Assembly: GCA_021820165.1 (NCBI GenBank)
Contig: JAKADW010000164.1
Location: 1 to 5,484, forward strand
DNA length: 5,484 bases
Reading direction: 5' to 3'
Source: Bacillota bacterium
Lineage (GTDB): Bacteria > Bacillota_E > Sulfobacillia > Sulfobacillales > Sulfobacillaceae
A program made the translations under genes and the position numbers. The notes under the pieces were generated by a model. The model was given only the letters and a program-made list of their open reading frames with translations. It was not told the origin of the DNA and ran no database searches. How positions within the stretch are numbered: the stretch's first letter is position 1; each line of letters starts with the position of its first letter. Of the stretch, positions 4,613-5,484 are shown piece after piece.

Positions 4613-5484
4613 TCACGACAACTGATCGCGTAAAAGCCCGCAACACTTTTTGTACTTGCGACCGCTGCCGCAGACACAAGGGGCGTTTCGGTCGGGCTCG
4701 CCACGACCTTGCGCTAGATAGTCCCTGAGCCACGACACTCTGGTGTCGATGGCCAACCGCTCCATACGCGACTTTGTATGTGCATAAATTTTCAAATAGC
4801 TTTCACAAAAATAATCGACGTCGACCGTGTCTTCGCCGATACTCCAGGCCCGATTTCTCGGACACCCGCCATGACATAAACGTAGATATTCGCACGTCGT
4901 GCACTTTTGCGGCAATCGCGGCTTGAGAGACAGGAATCGGTGCTGCCTATGCCGTTGCAAGATCTCTGCAAAGCTGTCCTGACCGACATTTCCTAACTTA
5001 AAATCCGGATCGATATAAAAGTCACATGGATACGCATCACCATTTTGTTCCAAGATTAAGGTGGCTGGACAAGTCTTGCGATGAATGCACAATTCCGCCT
5101 CACGGTTTAAATAGACGCTCAACATATTGTCGAAAAAGCGAATGGAGGTCCGAGGGTGTCCGTCGTTATACCACGCGTCAAACGCTTCACACATGAAATC
5201 GCCATATTTCTCTGCGGTAATTAAGTATCGCGGCGGCTTATTTGGTTCTTGCGCCTTAAAATCCATCGCTGGAATAAACTGGACAAACTGAAAGCGCTCC
5301 TGCTCGTACCACTTCAAAAGATCTTTTGCACGATGAATATTGTTTTCGTGCAGCACGGTGAGCACGTTGAATTCTACCTGGTGTCTTCGAAGGCGTTCGA
5401 CGCCCCGCATGACCCGGTCATAACTTCCATGCCCAGACCGCGTAACCCGACGGGCATCGTGAATCTCACGGGGTCCGTCCAGAC
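4613..5484 (-). CDS. Anaerobic sulfatase-maturating enzyme (radical SAM/SPASM) with C-terminal SEC-C motif; N-terminus outside window
   Basis: The frame runs off the right edge, leaving 289 visible residues that start LDGPREIHDARRVTRSGHGS and continue through VEFNVLTVLH, typical of the radical SAM barrel of anSME. The SPASM region has Cys132 and Cys138, then NGDAYPCDFY with Cys153 and Asp154, then CTTCEYLRLCHGGCP (Cys194, 197, 203, 207) and Cys226 (numbering of the visible part). These match the ligands of the two auxiliary iron-sulfur clusters, and Asp154 corresponds to the aspartate proposed as general base in the Clostridium perfringens enzyme. The family oxidises a Cys or Ser of sulfatases to formylglycine without oxygen. 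The CxxxCxxC motif for the first cluster would lie in the missing roughly 100 residues. The C-terminus ends with PCVCGSGRKYKKCCG, a complete SEC-C zinc motif (Cys269, 271, 280, 281). A broken sulfatase lies 115 bases downstream. The enzyme itself shows no lesion in the visible part. Confidence 0.88.
   Translation of the reverse strand, partial: LDGPREIHDARRVTRSGHGSYDRVMRGVERLRRHQVEFNVLTVLHENNIHRAKDLLKWYEQERFQFVQFIPAMDFKAQEPNKPPRYLITAEKYGDFMCEAFDAWYNDGHPRTSIRFFDNMLSVYLNREAELCIHRKTCPATLILEQNGDAYPCDFYIDPDFKLGNVGQDSFAEILQRHRQHRFLSLKPRLPQKCTTCEYLRLCHGGCPRNRAWSIGEDTVDVDYFCESYLKIYAHTKSRMERLAIDTRVSWLRDYLAQGRGEPDRNAPCVCGSGRKYKKCCGLLRDQLS

Noticed and set aside
4420..4704. A 94-codon minus-strand open frame overlapping the maturase end and the sulfatase remnant.
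   Set aside because: It is out of frame with both recognisable proteins and has no family signature.

Overview
The window looks like a chromosomal segment from a bacterium of about 55-57% GC. Several genes have strong AGGAGG-type ribosome binding sites, which suggests a Gram-positive (Firmicute-like) host. Two single-domain rhodaneses and a DsrE-family protein fit an organism with active sulfur metabolism, such as a Sulfobacillus-like acidophile. The taxon is an inference from gene content only. No mobile-element gene, CRISPR array, rRNA or tRNA was seen.

Layout, left to right. (1) 1-159, minus: the N-terminus of an aminoglycoside-phosphotransferase-like kinase, cut by the window edge. (2) 160-609: about 450 bases with no gene I can support and one perfect 9-bp inverted repeat. 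(3) 610-954, minus: rhodanese 1. (4) 1095-1685, minus: a class I SAM-dependent methyltransferase of unknown substrate. (5) 1936-2280, plus: a DsrE-family small protein, divergent from the methyltransferase across a 250-bp region rich in inverted repeats and followed by a 13-bp-stem hairpin. (6) 2452-2760, minus: rhodanese 2. (7) 2983-4140, plus: a polytopic PIG-V-like glycosyltransferase, divergent from rhodanese 2. (8) About 4250-4498, minus: the frameshifted C-terminal remnant of a sulfatase. (9) 4613-5484, minus: an anaerobic sulfatase-maturating enzyme (radical SAM/SPASM) with a C-terminal SEC-C zinc motif, cut at its N-terminus by the window edge.

How the genes may work together. Rhodanese 1, DsrE and rhodanese 2 each have a visible sulfur-carrying cysteine and lie within 2.2 kb, which suggests a persulfide-trafficking cluster with the methyltransferase between them. 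Similar GGTGTTnC inverted repeats lie upstream of rhodanese 1 and of DsrE, hinting at a shared regulator. Between rhodanese 2 and the glycosyltransferase, two overlapping palindromes cover the predicted -10 boxes of both divergent promoters. On the right, an intact-looking maturase sits beside the wreck of what was probably its own substrate gene. No clearly new multi-gene system is visible. The best leads are the shared operator-like repeats, the palindromic divergent promoter, a leader with competing hairpins and the orphaned maturase next to its dead sulfatase.
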